Position numbers and translations under genes: made by a program. From the NCBI RefSeq assembly GCF_000163055.2, contig NC_022111.1:1612001-1676000 (forward strand): 64,000 bases of DNA, written 5' to 3'. The notes beneath the pieces were generated by a model. That model made no database searches. It was not told where the DNA came from and worked only from the letters and a program-made list of their open reading frames with translations. This DNA is from Prevotella sp. oral taxon 299 str. F0039 (GTDB lineage: Bacteria > Bacteroidota > Bacteroidia > Bacteroidales > Bacteroidaceae). Shown in pieces: positions 42,417 to 50,103 of this stretch (the first letter of the stretch is position 1; every line of letters begins with the position of its first letter).

Positions 42417-43964
42417 TTATTCGTCGGGCCAAGCACAAGGTTTTGATGTTGCAGTTACAATAGGTCTTTGGGCATTCATCTGTCTAAGTTTTTTACCAAG
42501 GATAGACGATAGTTCCTTTACTTTTGACGGATTGGCGTGAGCTAGGTTGTTTTTCTCGCCAATATCTTGCGGAATGTTATACAATTCTTTCTCTCCTGTT
42601 TCATAATTGTATATTAATTTCCAATCACCTTGACGTATAGCGCAGTTCAAATTGATACCAGGTCCTGTATTTCCCCATATATTGGGAAAGTTCCACACAA
42701 TGCTTCTCTTATTAAATTCAGCCTCATTCTTACCCTCAAGAAGTGGCACCATGTCTTTACCATCTACTATCTGCGGTACCTTGTAGTCGTTAATATTTGC
42801 CATGTGAAGTATTGTTGGGAAAAGATCCTCAATCATAATACTTGTGTTATTGCGTGTGTCGGGCTTTACAACTCCACTCCATTTCACCATAAATGGCACT
42901 CGAATGCCTCCTTCATACATAGAGCCTTTTCCACATTTAAGAGGTGAATTTTGTGTGTAAAGAGGTCCTTCACGCCACTCTTGCGATGTAGCTAAGCCCC
43001 CATTGTCGCCTAAAAATACAATAATGGTGTTCTTCGACTCGTTGTTTTTATCCAACCAATCCATAATGTCACCCAAACTTTTATCCATTCCCTCAACTAA
43101 TGAAGCATAGGCAGCATCTTTATCCGATAGACCTTTGCGCACATACTTAGGAAAGAAGCGCATATCTTTGTCGATTGGGATATGCACTGCATAATGAGAC
43201 ATATATAGATAAAAGGGCTGATCGTATTTTTTTGCTTTGTCGAGAGCCTTTATTGCCTCTTTAGTTAGAGCCTCAGTAACAAAGGTTCCCGTTCCCCAAT
43301 AATCTTGAAGTCCAGGTATTGAGTTGAGAGCATAAGCCTTTCCGTCACGTGTATGACCATAATTTCGTTCGCTTAAATAGGTTGCAAGTCCTCCTGCAGC
43401 TGTGCCTGTGATATTGACATTGAATCCAAAATGACATGGATTTTCTCCTGGAGTGTCTATAGCACCCCAGTGTGCTTTACCACAATGTATTGTATGATAA
43501 CCATTTTCTTTTAACAATTGAACAAAAGAGGTGGCAGAAGTAGTGTGTGGTATGGTTGCAACTTGAGCAATTCCATTATAGTTCCATTCGGGAAGGGTAA
43601 TGGTTTGACTCTTATCGTCGGTAGGTTTATCACGCTGTAGGGTCCAGTTGGTTACACGGTGGCGTGCCATATTCATACCAGTCATTAAGCTACAACGAGT
43701 TGGAGAACTAACAGGACAAGCATAAGCTTGTGTAAACATAACGCCTTGTTTTGCTAAACGTTCCATATTAGGCGTCTCATACATTTCATTATACTTGGTT
43801 TTCTGGTTCCAAAATGGTACTGATGTGTCTTGCCAACCCATATCGTCAACAATAAATACAATGATATTAGGACGATTGTTTTGTTGTGCATACAAGCTTT
43901 CAGAGCCTATAAAGGGTGTTGTAGCTATTACTGCTATAAGTTTTTTATTCATATTTGCGTTCAT
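42417..43964 (-). CDS. S-type sulfatase
   Basis: 515 residues with a signal peptide (cleavage expected around SLYAQ, residue 26). Sulfatase motifs: NIIVFIVDDMGWQD (metal-binding DD at 40-41) and the activation motif SSPTRCSLMTG, where S86 would be oxidised to formylglycine. The first residue is Ser, not Cys, so maturation needs an anaerobic radical-SAM enzyme (anSME), which is not in this window. Later metal contacts include VFLGDNGG. The substrate is unknown; sulfated host glycans are usual for the lineage. No SusC/D pair or glycoside hydrolase is adjacent. Confidence 0.9.
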   Translation of the reverse strand: MNANMNKKLIAVIATTPFIGSESLYAQQNNRPNIIVFIVDDMGWQDTSVPFWNQKTKYNEMYETPNMERLAKQGVMFTQAYACPVSSPTRCSLMTGMNMARHRVTNWTLQRDKPTDDKSQTITLPEWNYNGIAQVATIPHTTSATSFVQLLKENGYHTIHCGKAHWGAIDTPGENPCHFGFNVNITGTAAGGLATYLSERNYGHTRDGKAYALNSIPGLQDYWGTGTFVTEALTKEAIKALDKAKKYDQPFYLYMSHYAVHIPIDKDMRFFPKYVRKGLSDKDAAYASLVEGMDKSLGDIMDWLDKNNESKNTIIVFLGDNGGLATSQEWREGPLYTQNSPLKCGKGSMYEGGIRVPFMVKWSGVVKPDTRNNTSIMIEDLFPTILHMANINDYKVPQIVDGKDMVPLLEGKNEAEFNKRSIVWNFPNIWGNTGPGINLNCAIRQGDWKLIYNYETGEKELYNIPQDIGEKNNLAHANPSKVKELSSILGKKLRQMNAQRPIVTATSKPCAWPDE

Positions 43965-44220
43965 TTTGTAGGTATATAGAAATCCTTGCCAATGTATTAG
44001 GTGTAGATTTTATTAGTTTCCTATCCACGATTATATGATGTTAATGTTGTTATATTGTTGTTTAAGTTGCAATACTGATTGTTTGTTTCAGTTTAATTGC
44101 ATCATATTGTAGATAAACTAACAATTGCAAATTTAGTTATTTGCTTTGATATTCATTATCATATTCCTATAAAATCTATTACAATTGGATTTTATATATT
44201 TTTATTTCTTGCATTCATAT
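43965..44220. other. Intergenic region upstream of the sulfatase
   Basis: A+T-rich, no coding frame, probably holds the sulfatase promoter, but no clear box was assigned. Confidence 0.4.
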
Positions 44221-44258
44221 ATAGAAAAAGGTAAGAAACATTATTTGTTTCTTACCTT
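44221..44258 (-). terminator. Terminator of the coiled-coil lipoprotein gene
   Basis: AAGGTAAGAAAC and GTTTCTTACCTT, a 12-bp perfect stem. On the minus strand it runs into TTTC and T-rich sequence, 33 bp past the stop at 44291. Confidence 0.8.
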
Positions 44259-44290
44259 AAAATATTTACCTTAATTTATTTATTTACTCC

Positions 44291-45148
44291 TTATTTTACA
44301 AGAACTACAAGATACTTGCTTGTACTCCAGAATAAATCAGGATTGGTTATGCGCAATATATATTGACTGCTTGCATCTTGAGAAAGTTTATAGCTATCTG
44401 CAGGATGAATGGTTAAGATTTTTGCCGACTTGGTATATAGTTTTATTTCTTTTTCTACTCTGATGTCTATTTTTGTGAAATAGTTCTTATTAAAGTTTGC
44501 TTGCATCAGTTTTCCATCAGCCAAAATGCGTTGTTCTTTTAGTTCTTTCTTTGTTCCAAACACATACCATGCAGTGTTAAGTTGCTTGTCTTGTGTGTTG
44601 ATGGTTTCTGTTTTTCTGTTCGATTCTTCTGTAAGTTCATTTACATTAGTGTTAAGCGTTCCGATAGTTTCATCGAGTTCTGCTATGTGAATGTCCTTAG
44701 CACTAAGCTCAGCACGTAGCTGTTTCAATTGCATCTCTTTATCTTCTATTTGTTGCATCAATGAACTTATGGTCTTTTTAAACTGTTCTCCTTTGAAAGA
44801 ACTTTCACGAAGTTGTTGACGAAGCTTCTCTATGAGTTCACGATTGCGAGTCATTGTTGTAGAGATAAATTGTATATTCTCTTTAATTTGTGTAGCTTTG
44901 TTAGCTCCTTCTCCGTCTTTCACGATATTTACTCTATTCTCAGCCTCGTTAATTTCACGCAATCCTTCTTGAATTTCGTTGATGGTTCCCATCATATCGT
45001 TAATTTCATTGTCCTTTTGTTCAATGATTCTAGAGAGCGAGTCGCTTTGTTCTAGTTCGTTCTCTTTACTATTGTTTTTATTTCCATTACAGCTGTAAAG
45101 AGCGAATGCACCTATGGCTAATGCCGTAAACAATATTTTTTTCATCAT
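44291..45148 (-). CDS. Coiled-coil lipoprotein of unknown function
   Basis: 285 residues (or 284 from the second Met). Lipobox LYSC with acylated Cys at residue 20. Residues about 30-195 form a long coiled coil (SLSRIIEQKDNEINDMMG, ELIEKLRQQLRES, MQLKQLRAELSAKD). A globular C-terminal part (about 200-285) contains LYTKSAKILTIHPADSY and RITNPDLFWSTSKYLVV. Probably periplasmic, attached to a membrane. I have seen similar lipoproteins in Bacteroidales but know no function. It ends the rsmI transcript direction, 21 bp after rsmI. Confidence 0.78.
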   Translation of the reverse strand: MMKKILFTALAIGAFALYSCNGNKNNSKENELEQSDSLSRIIEQKDNEINDMMGTINEIQEGLREINEAENRVNIVKDGEGANKATQIKENIQFISTTMTRNRELIEKLRQQLRESSFKGEQFKKTISSLMQQIEDKEMQLKQLRAELSAKDIHIAELDETIGTLNTNVNELTEESNRKTETINTQDKQLNTAWYVFGTKKELKEQRILADGKLMQANFNKNYFTKIDIRVEKEIKLYTKSAKILTIHPADSYKLSQDASSQYILRITNPDLFWSTSKYLVVLVK

Positions 45149-45169
45149 ATTTATTCCTTTCTTTAGGGA

Positions 45170-45847
45170 TTATTTACTATTATTTCCTGCTAAAATGATA
45201 ACTATTTCTCCTCTTGGAGTATTCTCTTCAAAATGTTTTTTAACCTCATCAAGAGTTCCTCTTACACTTTCTTCATGCAGTTTAGATATTTCTCTACATA
45301 CAGAGACTTCTCTTTCGGGGCCAAAGACGTCTACAAATTGTCCAAGAGTCTTTACTAAACGGTGGGGAGACTCATAGAAAATCATTGTTCGATGCTCGTT
45401 AGTAAGCGAATTGATCAATGTTTGCCTTCCTTTCTTTTGAGGTAAAAAACCTTCAAAACAGAACTTATCGCAAGGCAAGCCCGATGCTACTATGGCGGGA
45501 ATACATGCTGTGGCACCTGGCAAACATTGTACCTCGATGTCATTTCTTGCTGCTTCTCGAGCTAAATAAAAGCCTGGATCACTTATTCCTGGCGTACCTG
45601 CATCGCTTATAAGAGCTATATTTTGACCTGCTTTAAGACGTTCTATAATTCCTTTCGACGTCCCATGCTCATTATATTTGTGATGAGATAATAAATGATT
45701 TTTGATATCGAAGTGCTTTAAAAGCATACCTGACGTTCGAGTATCTTCTGCTAAAATCAGGTCTACTTCTTTTAAGATACGCACCGCTCTGAATGTCATA
45801 TCTTCCATGTTTCCCACTGGTGTAGGTACGATATATAGGATTCCCAT
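45170..45847 (-). CDS. rsmI: 16S rRNA 2'-O-ribose C1402 methyltransferase
   Basis: 225 residues from MGILYIVPTPVGNMEDMT. The frame is open 120 bp further upstream, but a promoter (TATTTTTG on the minus strand, 45856-45863, with CAAA = TTTG 19 bp away) directly precedes this ATG. Tetrapyrrole-methylase fold with AEDTRTSGMLLKHF, LISDAGTPGISDPG (SAM-binding loop) and LPGATACIPA. It methylates C1402 in the decoding centre of the small subunit. Divergent from tdk. Confidence 0.94.
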   Translation of the reverse strand: MGILYIVPTPVGNMEDMTFRAVRILKEVDLILAEDTRTSGMLLKHFDIKNHLLSHHKYNEHGTSKGIIERLKAGQNIALISDAGTPGISDPGFYLAREAARNDIEVQCLPGATACIPAIVASGLPCDKFCFEGFLPQKKGRQTLINSLTNEHRTMIFYESPHRLVKTLGQFVDVFGPEREVSVCREISKLHEESVRGTLDEVKKHFEENTPRGEIVIILAGNNSK

Positions 45848-45855
45848 AGTAAATA

Positions 45856-45886
45856 CAAAAATATATAAATTATTATCATATACAAA
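45856..45886 (-). promoter_or_regulatory. Promoter of rsmI
   Basis: On the minus strand TTTG (45883-45886), 19-bp spacer, TATTTTTG (45856-45863). The ATG is 9 bp past the box, so the mRNA may have almost no leader. Confidence 0.6.
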
Positions 45887-45901
45887 AAAGACACAATATC
45901 T

Positions 45902-45933
45902 TTTGCATTTTTTTAATCGTCTTTGTACTTTTG
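45902..45933 (+). promoter_or_regulatory. Promoter of tdk
   Basis: TTTG at 45902-45905, exactly 20 bp, TACTTTTG at 45926-45933. The tdk ATG at 45941 is 8 bp after the box, again predicting a nearly leaderless mRNA. Confidence 0.7.
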
Positions 45934-45940
45934 CAGTAAT

Positions 45941-46525
45941 ATGGTAGATTTTTTTATAAGTGAAAACCATCGTCCAGGTAGGATAGAGGTTATATGCGGA
46001 TCAATGTTCTCAGGTAAAACAGAAGAACTTATTCGTAGATTAAAACGAGCAAAGTTTGCAAAACAGAAGGTTGAAATATTTAAGCCATCTATTGATACAC
46101 GTTATTCTGAGGAAGAAGTCGTGAGTCATGATAAGACAAGTATAAAGAGTACGCCCGTTGATGCTTCGGGTTCTATCCTTTTATTATCATCAGATATCGA
46201 GGTCGTAGGTATTGATGAGGCACAATTTTTCGATGAATCGCTTGTAGATGTATGCAACCAATTAGCCAACAAAGGTGTTCGTGTGATTATTGCAGGATTG
46301 GATATGGACTTCAAAGGGATTCCTTTTGGACCTATGCCAGCACTTTGTGCCATTGCAGACGATGTAACTAAGGTACATGCTATCTGTGTGAAATGTGGCG
46401 CATTGGCATATGTTAGTCACCGACTTGTTGAAAATGAGCGTCGTGTCCTACTTGGAGAACAACTAGAATATGAACCTTTATGTCGTGAATGCTTTCAAAA
46501 AAGCAAAAAAGAACATACACCATAA
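45941..46525 (+). CDS. tdk: Thymidine kinase (type II)
   Basis: 194 residues from [15 protein letters not shown] longer frame from 45923 starts inside the promoter. The P-loop is [14 protein letters not shown] (residues about 21-34), the catalytic region [10 protein letters not shown] and the lasso domain zinc ligands CVKCG and CREC. Phosphorylates thymidine in pyrimidine salvage. Divergent from rsmI with 93 bp between start codons. Confidence 0.94.
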   Translation: MVDFFISENHRPGRIEVICGSMFSGKTEELIRRLKRAKFAKQKVEIFKPSIDTRYSEEEVVSHDKTSIKSTPVDASGSILLLSSDIEVVGIDEAQFFDESLVDVCNQLANKGVRVIIAGLDMDFKGIPFGPMPALCAIADDVTKVHAICVKCGALAYVSHRLVENERRVLLGEQLEYEPLCRECFQKSKKEHTP

Positions 46526-46628
46526 AAACACCTATTGATTGAAAACCAGACAGAAGTGTGCAGTAACTTTCTTATAATGGACTATTACTTTGAAAATACC
46601 TAGATAAATAATATAATACTTTAAAGAT

Positions 46629-47729
46629 ATGATTGAGCAAAAGATAACATTCGATAAACTGGTTAGATGGGTAGGAATTGTGGCTGCAGTAGGTCTTAGT
46701 TGCTGGATAATAAACAGCCTAAGTGGGGTTCTTCTGCCCTTTTTCATTGCTTGGCTCTTTGCTTATTTGCTTTATCCAATTGTGATTTTTGTCCAAAATA
46801 AATTGCATGTCAAGATAAGAGCATTATCTATTATCATAGCGTTGTTATTGGTTCTAATTGTTATTGGTGGAGTGGTGTATTTAATTATACCACCTATGAT
46901 CAACCAGTTTACAAAACTTGGTCCTATTATTTCTTCCTATGCCGCTCAAAAAGGTACAGTCAACGAGGTGACAAGATACATACAAGAGTGGATAGCAGAA
47001 CATCACCAAATGATTGAACATTATTTTAGAAGCAAAGAATTTACAGATACTTTGCAGAAAACACTACCACAAGTATTTTCTGTCCTAGGACAAACTGCAA
47101 GCATAGTAATAAGCATTGTTGCATCGTTTATCACCTTATTATATATGTTCTTTATTCTTCTCGATTACGAGTATCTAACAGAAAACTGGATAAAGATATT
47201 TCCAAAGAAGTACAGAAGTTTTTGGGAAGCATTGGCACAAGACGTAGAACGAGAATTAAATAACTATATTAGAGGGCAAGGAATGGTTGCTCTTTGTATG
47301 GGAATAATGTTTTGTATTGGCTTTACTATTATCGATTTCCCCATGGCTATAGGTTTAGGAATACTGATTGGAATATTAGATTTGGTGCCATATCTACATT
47401 CGTTTGCAGTTATTCCCACCGCTTTCTTAGCTTTATTAAAGGCTGCAGATACAGGGCAGAACTTCTGGTGGGTATTTGGTTTGGCTCTTTTGGTCTTTAT
47501 GGTTGTTCAAATTATAACTGACATGGTCGTTGTTCCAAAGGTAATGGGTAAGACTATGGGGCTTAATCCTGTAATTCTTTTACTTTCGTTGTCTATTTGG
47601 GGAACCTTACTTGGTTTCATTGGGCTTATTGTAGCTTTGCCTCTGACAACTCTAATTATTGTTTATTGGCAACGATACGTTACAAAAGAGGTTGAAAATG
47701 AAAATAATTTGAAAAAAGATACAAAATAA
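46629..47729 (+). CDS. AI-2E family transporter (PerM/YdiK-type membrane protein)
   Basis: 366 residues with about eight membrane segments: two N-terminal pairs (about 15-45 and 60-85), a periplasmic or cytosolic loop of about 70 residues, then LLYMFFILLDYEYL, GMVALCMGIMFCIGF, MAIGLGILIGILDLVPY and the conserved C-terminal VPKVMGKTMGLNPVILLLSL. Family members export AI-2, exchange ions or act as sodium/proton antiporters, so the substrate is not known. 103 bp after tdk. Confidence 0.85.
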   Translation: MIEQKITFDKLVRWVGIVAAVGLSCWIINSLSGVLLPFFIAWLFAYLLYPIVIFVQNKLHVKIRALSIIIALLLVLIVIGGVVYLIIPPMINQFTKLGPIISSYAAQKGTVNEVTRYIQEWIAEHHQMIEHYFRSKEFTDTLQKTLPQVFSVLGQTASIVISIVASFITLLYMFFILLDYEYLTENWIKIFPKKYRSFWEALAQDVERELNNYIRGQGMVALCMGIMFCIGFTIIDFPMAIGLGILIGILDLVPYLHSFAVIPTAFLALLKAADTGQNFWWVFGLALLVFMVVQIITDMVVVPKVMGKTMGLNPVILLLSLSIWGTLLGFIGLIVALPLTTLIIVYWQRYVTKEVENENNLKKDTK

Positions 47730-47761
47730 TTTGGAAGTTAAGAAATAAACCATTATCTTTG
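47730..47761 (+). promoter_or_regulatory. Promoter of tRNA-Lys
   Basis: TTTG at 47730-47733, 20-bp spacer, TATCTTTG at 47754-47761. The -33 box overlaps the last base region just after the preceding stop codon. Confidence 0.75.
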
Positions 47762-47792
47762 CACTCGCTTTCAAATAGAAAGTAAATATGGA

Positions 47793-47865
47793 GATCCGTT
47801 AGCTCAGTTGGTAGAGCACAACACTTTTAATGTTGGGGTCTTGGGTTCGAGCCCCAAACGGATCA
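47793..47865 (+). tRNA. tRNA-Lys (anticodon TTT)
   Basis: 73 nt with no encoded CCA. Acceptor GATCCGT/ACGGATC, D stem GCTC/GAGC, anticodon arm CAACA-CTTTTAA-TGTTG, T arm TTGGG-TTCGAGC-CCCAA, discriminator A. All stems are complete. Confidence 0.96.
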
Positions 47866-47876
47866 CCTCTTAAAGT

Positions 47877-47906
47877 AAAAGGGAATTCTTAAAAAGAATT
47901 CCCTTT
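47877..47906 (+). terminator. Terminator after tRNA-Lys
   Basis: GGGAATTCTT, AAA loop, AAGAATTCCC, then six T residues; 10-bp perfect stem preceded by A residues. Confidence 0.88.
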
Positions 47907-48162
47907 TTTATTTATAATGATATATTGATCCTATCTTAAATGTAAAATAGTTGTAAGTTATACCTACTTATGATGATGTAAATATCATTGTGTCTCTTTT
48001 ATTTGGGTTATGGTGTAGAGTCAAATGTCTTTAATTTTTTAAGAGTAAAAGCAATAATTATTGATAGGGATAAGGATCTTATTTTAATAAAAAGAATTTA
48101 CTGATCAATAAAACAGTAGGAGAAATTACTAAGCAATTTGGCTTATAAAAGATGTGAAAAAT
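47907..48162. other. Intergenic region between tRNA-Lys and the ferredoxin gene
   Basis: About 255 bp of A+T-rich sequence, no coding frame or recognised element. One isolated AAAGCAATAATTATTG near 48047 resembles part of the 22-bp unit but is not repeated. Confidence 0.4.
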
Positions 48163-48208
48163 AGAAAAAGCAAAGAGAGAACGTCTTCTATCGGAACGTT
48201 CTCTCTTT
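48163..48208 (-). terminator. Terminator of the ferredoxin gene
   Basis: AAAGAGAGAACGT pairs with ACGTTCTCTCTTT (13 bp). On the minus strand it is followed by GCTTTTTC. It begins 30 bp after the ferredoxin stop. Confidence 0.82.
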
Positions 48209-48237
48209 ATATTTACCTAACTTTAAAGATTTCCCAA

Positions 48238-48405
48238 TTAAGGAAGGCTGATGCTTTCTGTTGGACAAACAGCTGCACAAGAACCACATTCTGTACATGC
48301 ATCAGGGTTGATAGAATAAATAGATCCTTCTGATATTGCTTCTACTGGGCACTCATCGATGCAAGTTCCGCAAGCAACACAGTCATTGCTAATAACGTAA
48401 GCCAT
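48238..48405 (-). CDS. 2[4Fe-4S] ferredoxin (55 aa)
   Basis: 55 residues: starts MAYVISNDCVACGTC and ends CPTESISLP. Two complete cluster motifs are present, C9-x2-C12-x2-C15-x3-C19-P and C37-x2-C40-x2-C43-x3-C47-P, so every ligand for two 4Fe-4S clusters is there. A clostridial-type low-potential electron carrier for anaerobic redox reactions in the cytosol. Own promoter (48478-48485) and terminator make it monocistronic. Confidence 0.95.
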   Translation of the reverse strand: MAYVISNDCVACGTCIDECPVEAISEGSIYSINPDACTECGSCAAVCPTESISLP

Positions 48406-48477
48406 AATGTTTTTGTATTGAAGTATTTATAATGTTTTACTAATATGTATCAGACGATACTTGCTTTTTGTATGATG

Positions 48478-48485
48478 CAAAGGTA
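48478..48485 (-). promoter_or_regulatory. Predicted -7 box of the ferredoxin gene
   Basis: TACCTTTG on the minus strand, about 73 bp before the ATG. A CTTG lies at the -33 distance. Confidence 0.6.
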
Positions 48486-48681
48486 CAAATTTTATTTTAT
48501 ATACCAAGAAATGATGATTGTTTTTTGCAAAAATCTTATACTTATCCTCATTATTAGGCATAAAATAGATTTTTGAAGCCTATTTTTGCATAAAAGATAT
48601 ACTTTATAATGCTAATAATGAGAGATTAAAATCGTATATCCTATTGCAATAAGCGAGATAAAGATTCGTTATTAATGATAT

Positions 48682-49428
48682 ATGAAAAGGAAAATTAAAG
48701 TTTTATTGGTAGCTCTTATTATTAGTTCTACTGTTTCAGCGCAATATCAGGTAGTACAAAATCGACCTTATACAGATTTAAGAACGTTCCATTTTGGTGT
48801 AACTTTAGGAACGCATGTGCAAGATATTGAGTTAAAAAATGTTGGTCCTCAAAACATTCTTTACCCCGATGGGACAACAAAAAATAGTAATATCTTGGTA
48901 GAACAGGATCGCTGGGACGCAGGTTTTCATGTCGGAGTCTTGGGCGAGTTGCGCCTCAGTACCCACTTTCAGTTGCGTGTTGCTCCTACGATGTATTTCG
49001 GAACACGACACCTTATACTAAGAAATGAACAAGAACACGACATCATAGGGAAAATGATAGAGCAAAGACAAGAACTTAAAACGGCATATATATCAACTCC
49101 TACTGAGCTAATTTTTGCAGCAAAAAGAGTGAATAATCATCGCCCTTATATCCTTTTGGGATTTAATCCTATGATTAATTTAAGTGGAAAAGAATCGGAT
49201 TATATTAAGTTAAAGCGTTATGATGCTTTTGCAGAAATAGGGATAGGTTGCGATTTTTATTTGCCTTTCTTTAAGCTTCGTCCAGAATTGAAATTTATGT
49301 ATAGCCTTATTAATAGCATTGATGGTAATCATATTAATAAAATAAAGGCAGAAAACATGATTCCATATACTCATTCTGTTAGGGATGCACGCACCAAAAT
49401 GATAGCTTTAAGTTTTTATTTTGAATGA
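48682..49428 (+). CDS. porT: PorT-family outer-membrane barrel
   Basis: 248 residues with a signal peptide (cleavage after VSA, residue about 20). The mature start QYQVVQNRPYTDLRTFHFGVTLGTH is the PorT signature as I remember it from Porphyromonas. Alternating hydrophobic beta strands and a C-terminal aromatic residue (LSFYFE) fit an outer-membrane barrel. PorT is a component of the type IX secretion/gliding machinery. None of the major T9SS genes (porK-N, sov) is in this window, so function in secretion is inferred from the family. Confidence 0.78.
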   Translation: MKRKIKVLLVALIISSTVSAQYQVVQNRPYTDLRTFHFGVTLGTHVQDIELKNVGPQNILYPDGTTKNSNILVEQDRWDAGFHVGVLGELRLSTHFQLRVAPTMYFGTRHLILRNEQEHDIIGKMIEQRQELKTAYISTPTELIFAAKRVNNHRPYILLGFNPMINLSGKESDYIKLKRYDAFAEIGIGCDFYLPFFKLRPELKFMYSLINSIDGNHINKIKAENMIPYTHSVRDARTKMIALSFYFE

Positions 49429-49563
49429 TTATTACGCTATATTTCTTTTAATTTGCAATTATTATGATGTTATCATTTTATGAATTTGAAAGGGAACCTC
49501 GATGAAATTATCAATGGCTATATGGTAAATATTATAATAGTTGTATCTTATTTTAGGAAAATA

Positions 49564-49651
49564 TGATGCTTTTACTGGACAATATCAGTGTTCTTGAAAA
49601 GTGAAAGTGATGCTTTTCTTATGCGAAAGAACTGCTTTTGCGTTATTATAG
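49564..49651. repeat. 22-bp unit array E (4 units)
   Basis: Units at 49564, 49586, 49608 and 49630, all 22 bp, for example TGATGCTTTTA then CTGGACAATAT. It lies between the convergent porT and trxA genes. Confidence 0.82.
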
Positions 49652-49733
49652 ATAGATGGTCTAAATATAAAAAGAAAGTCTGCCAAGTATAACTCGGCAG
49701 ACTTTCATCTTTATTTATTGAATAAATAATTTC

Positions 49734-50048
49734 TTATAGCAATGCTTGGAACTTTTCATCAAGTGTTGCTTTAGAGGCAGCACCAACAAACTTGTCAACC
49801 AATTCGCCATTTTTGAAGAACAATATTGTTGGAATACTACGTACACCGAACTCAATTGCAACCTCATCATTCTCATCAACGTCGCATTTTCCTACAACAA
49901 TCTTGCCGTCATAGTCGTTTGCTAACTCAGAAATAACTGGTCCTAGCATTCTACAAGGACCACACCAGGGTGCCCAAAGGTCAACAACTAATGGTAAATC
50001 ACCATTTCTATACTCTTTAAAATTTTCGTTTGTAATCTTTACTTCCAT
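49734..50048 (-). CDS. trxA: Thioredoxin
   Basis: 104 residues, standard size. Active site WCGPC with C29 and C32, followed by RMLGPVI, and the cis-Pro segment RSIPTILFFKNGE. No signal peptide, so cytosolic general disulfide reductase. It follows dnaE with a 55-bp gap and may be cotranscribed or have its own start. Confidence 0.96.
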   Translation of the reverse strand: MEVKITNENFKEYRNGDLPLVVDLWAPWCGPCRMLGPVISELANDYDGKIVVGKCDVDENDEVAIEFGVRSIPTILFFKNGELVDKFVGAASKATLDEKFQALL

Positions 50049-50103
50049 AATCTGTTTCTTTTAATTTGATATTCGTTTTACGGCAAACATTATGCCAAAG
50101 TAT

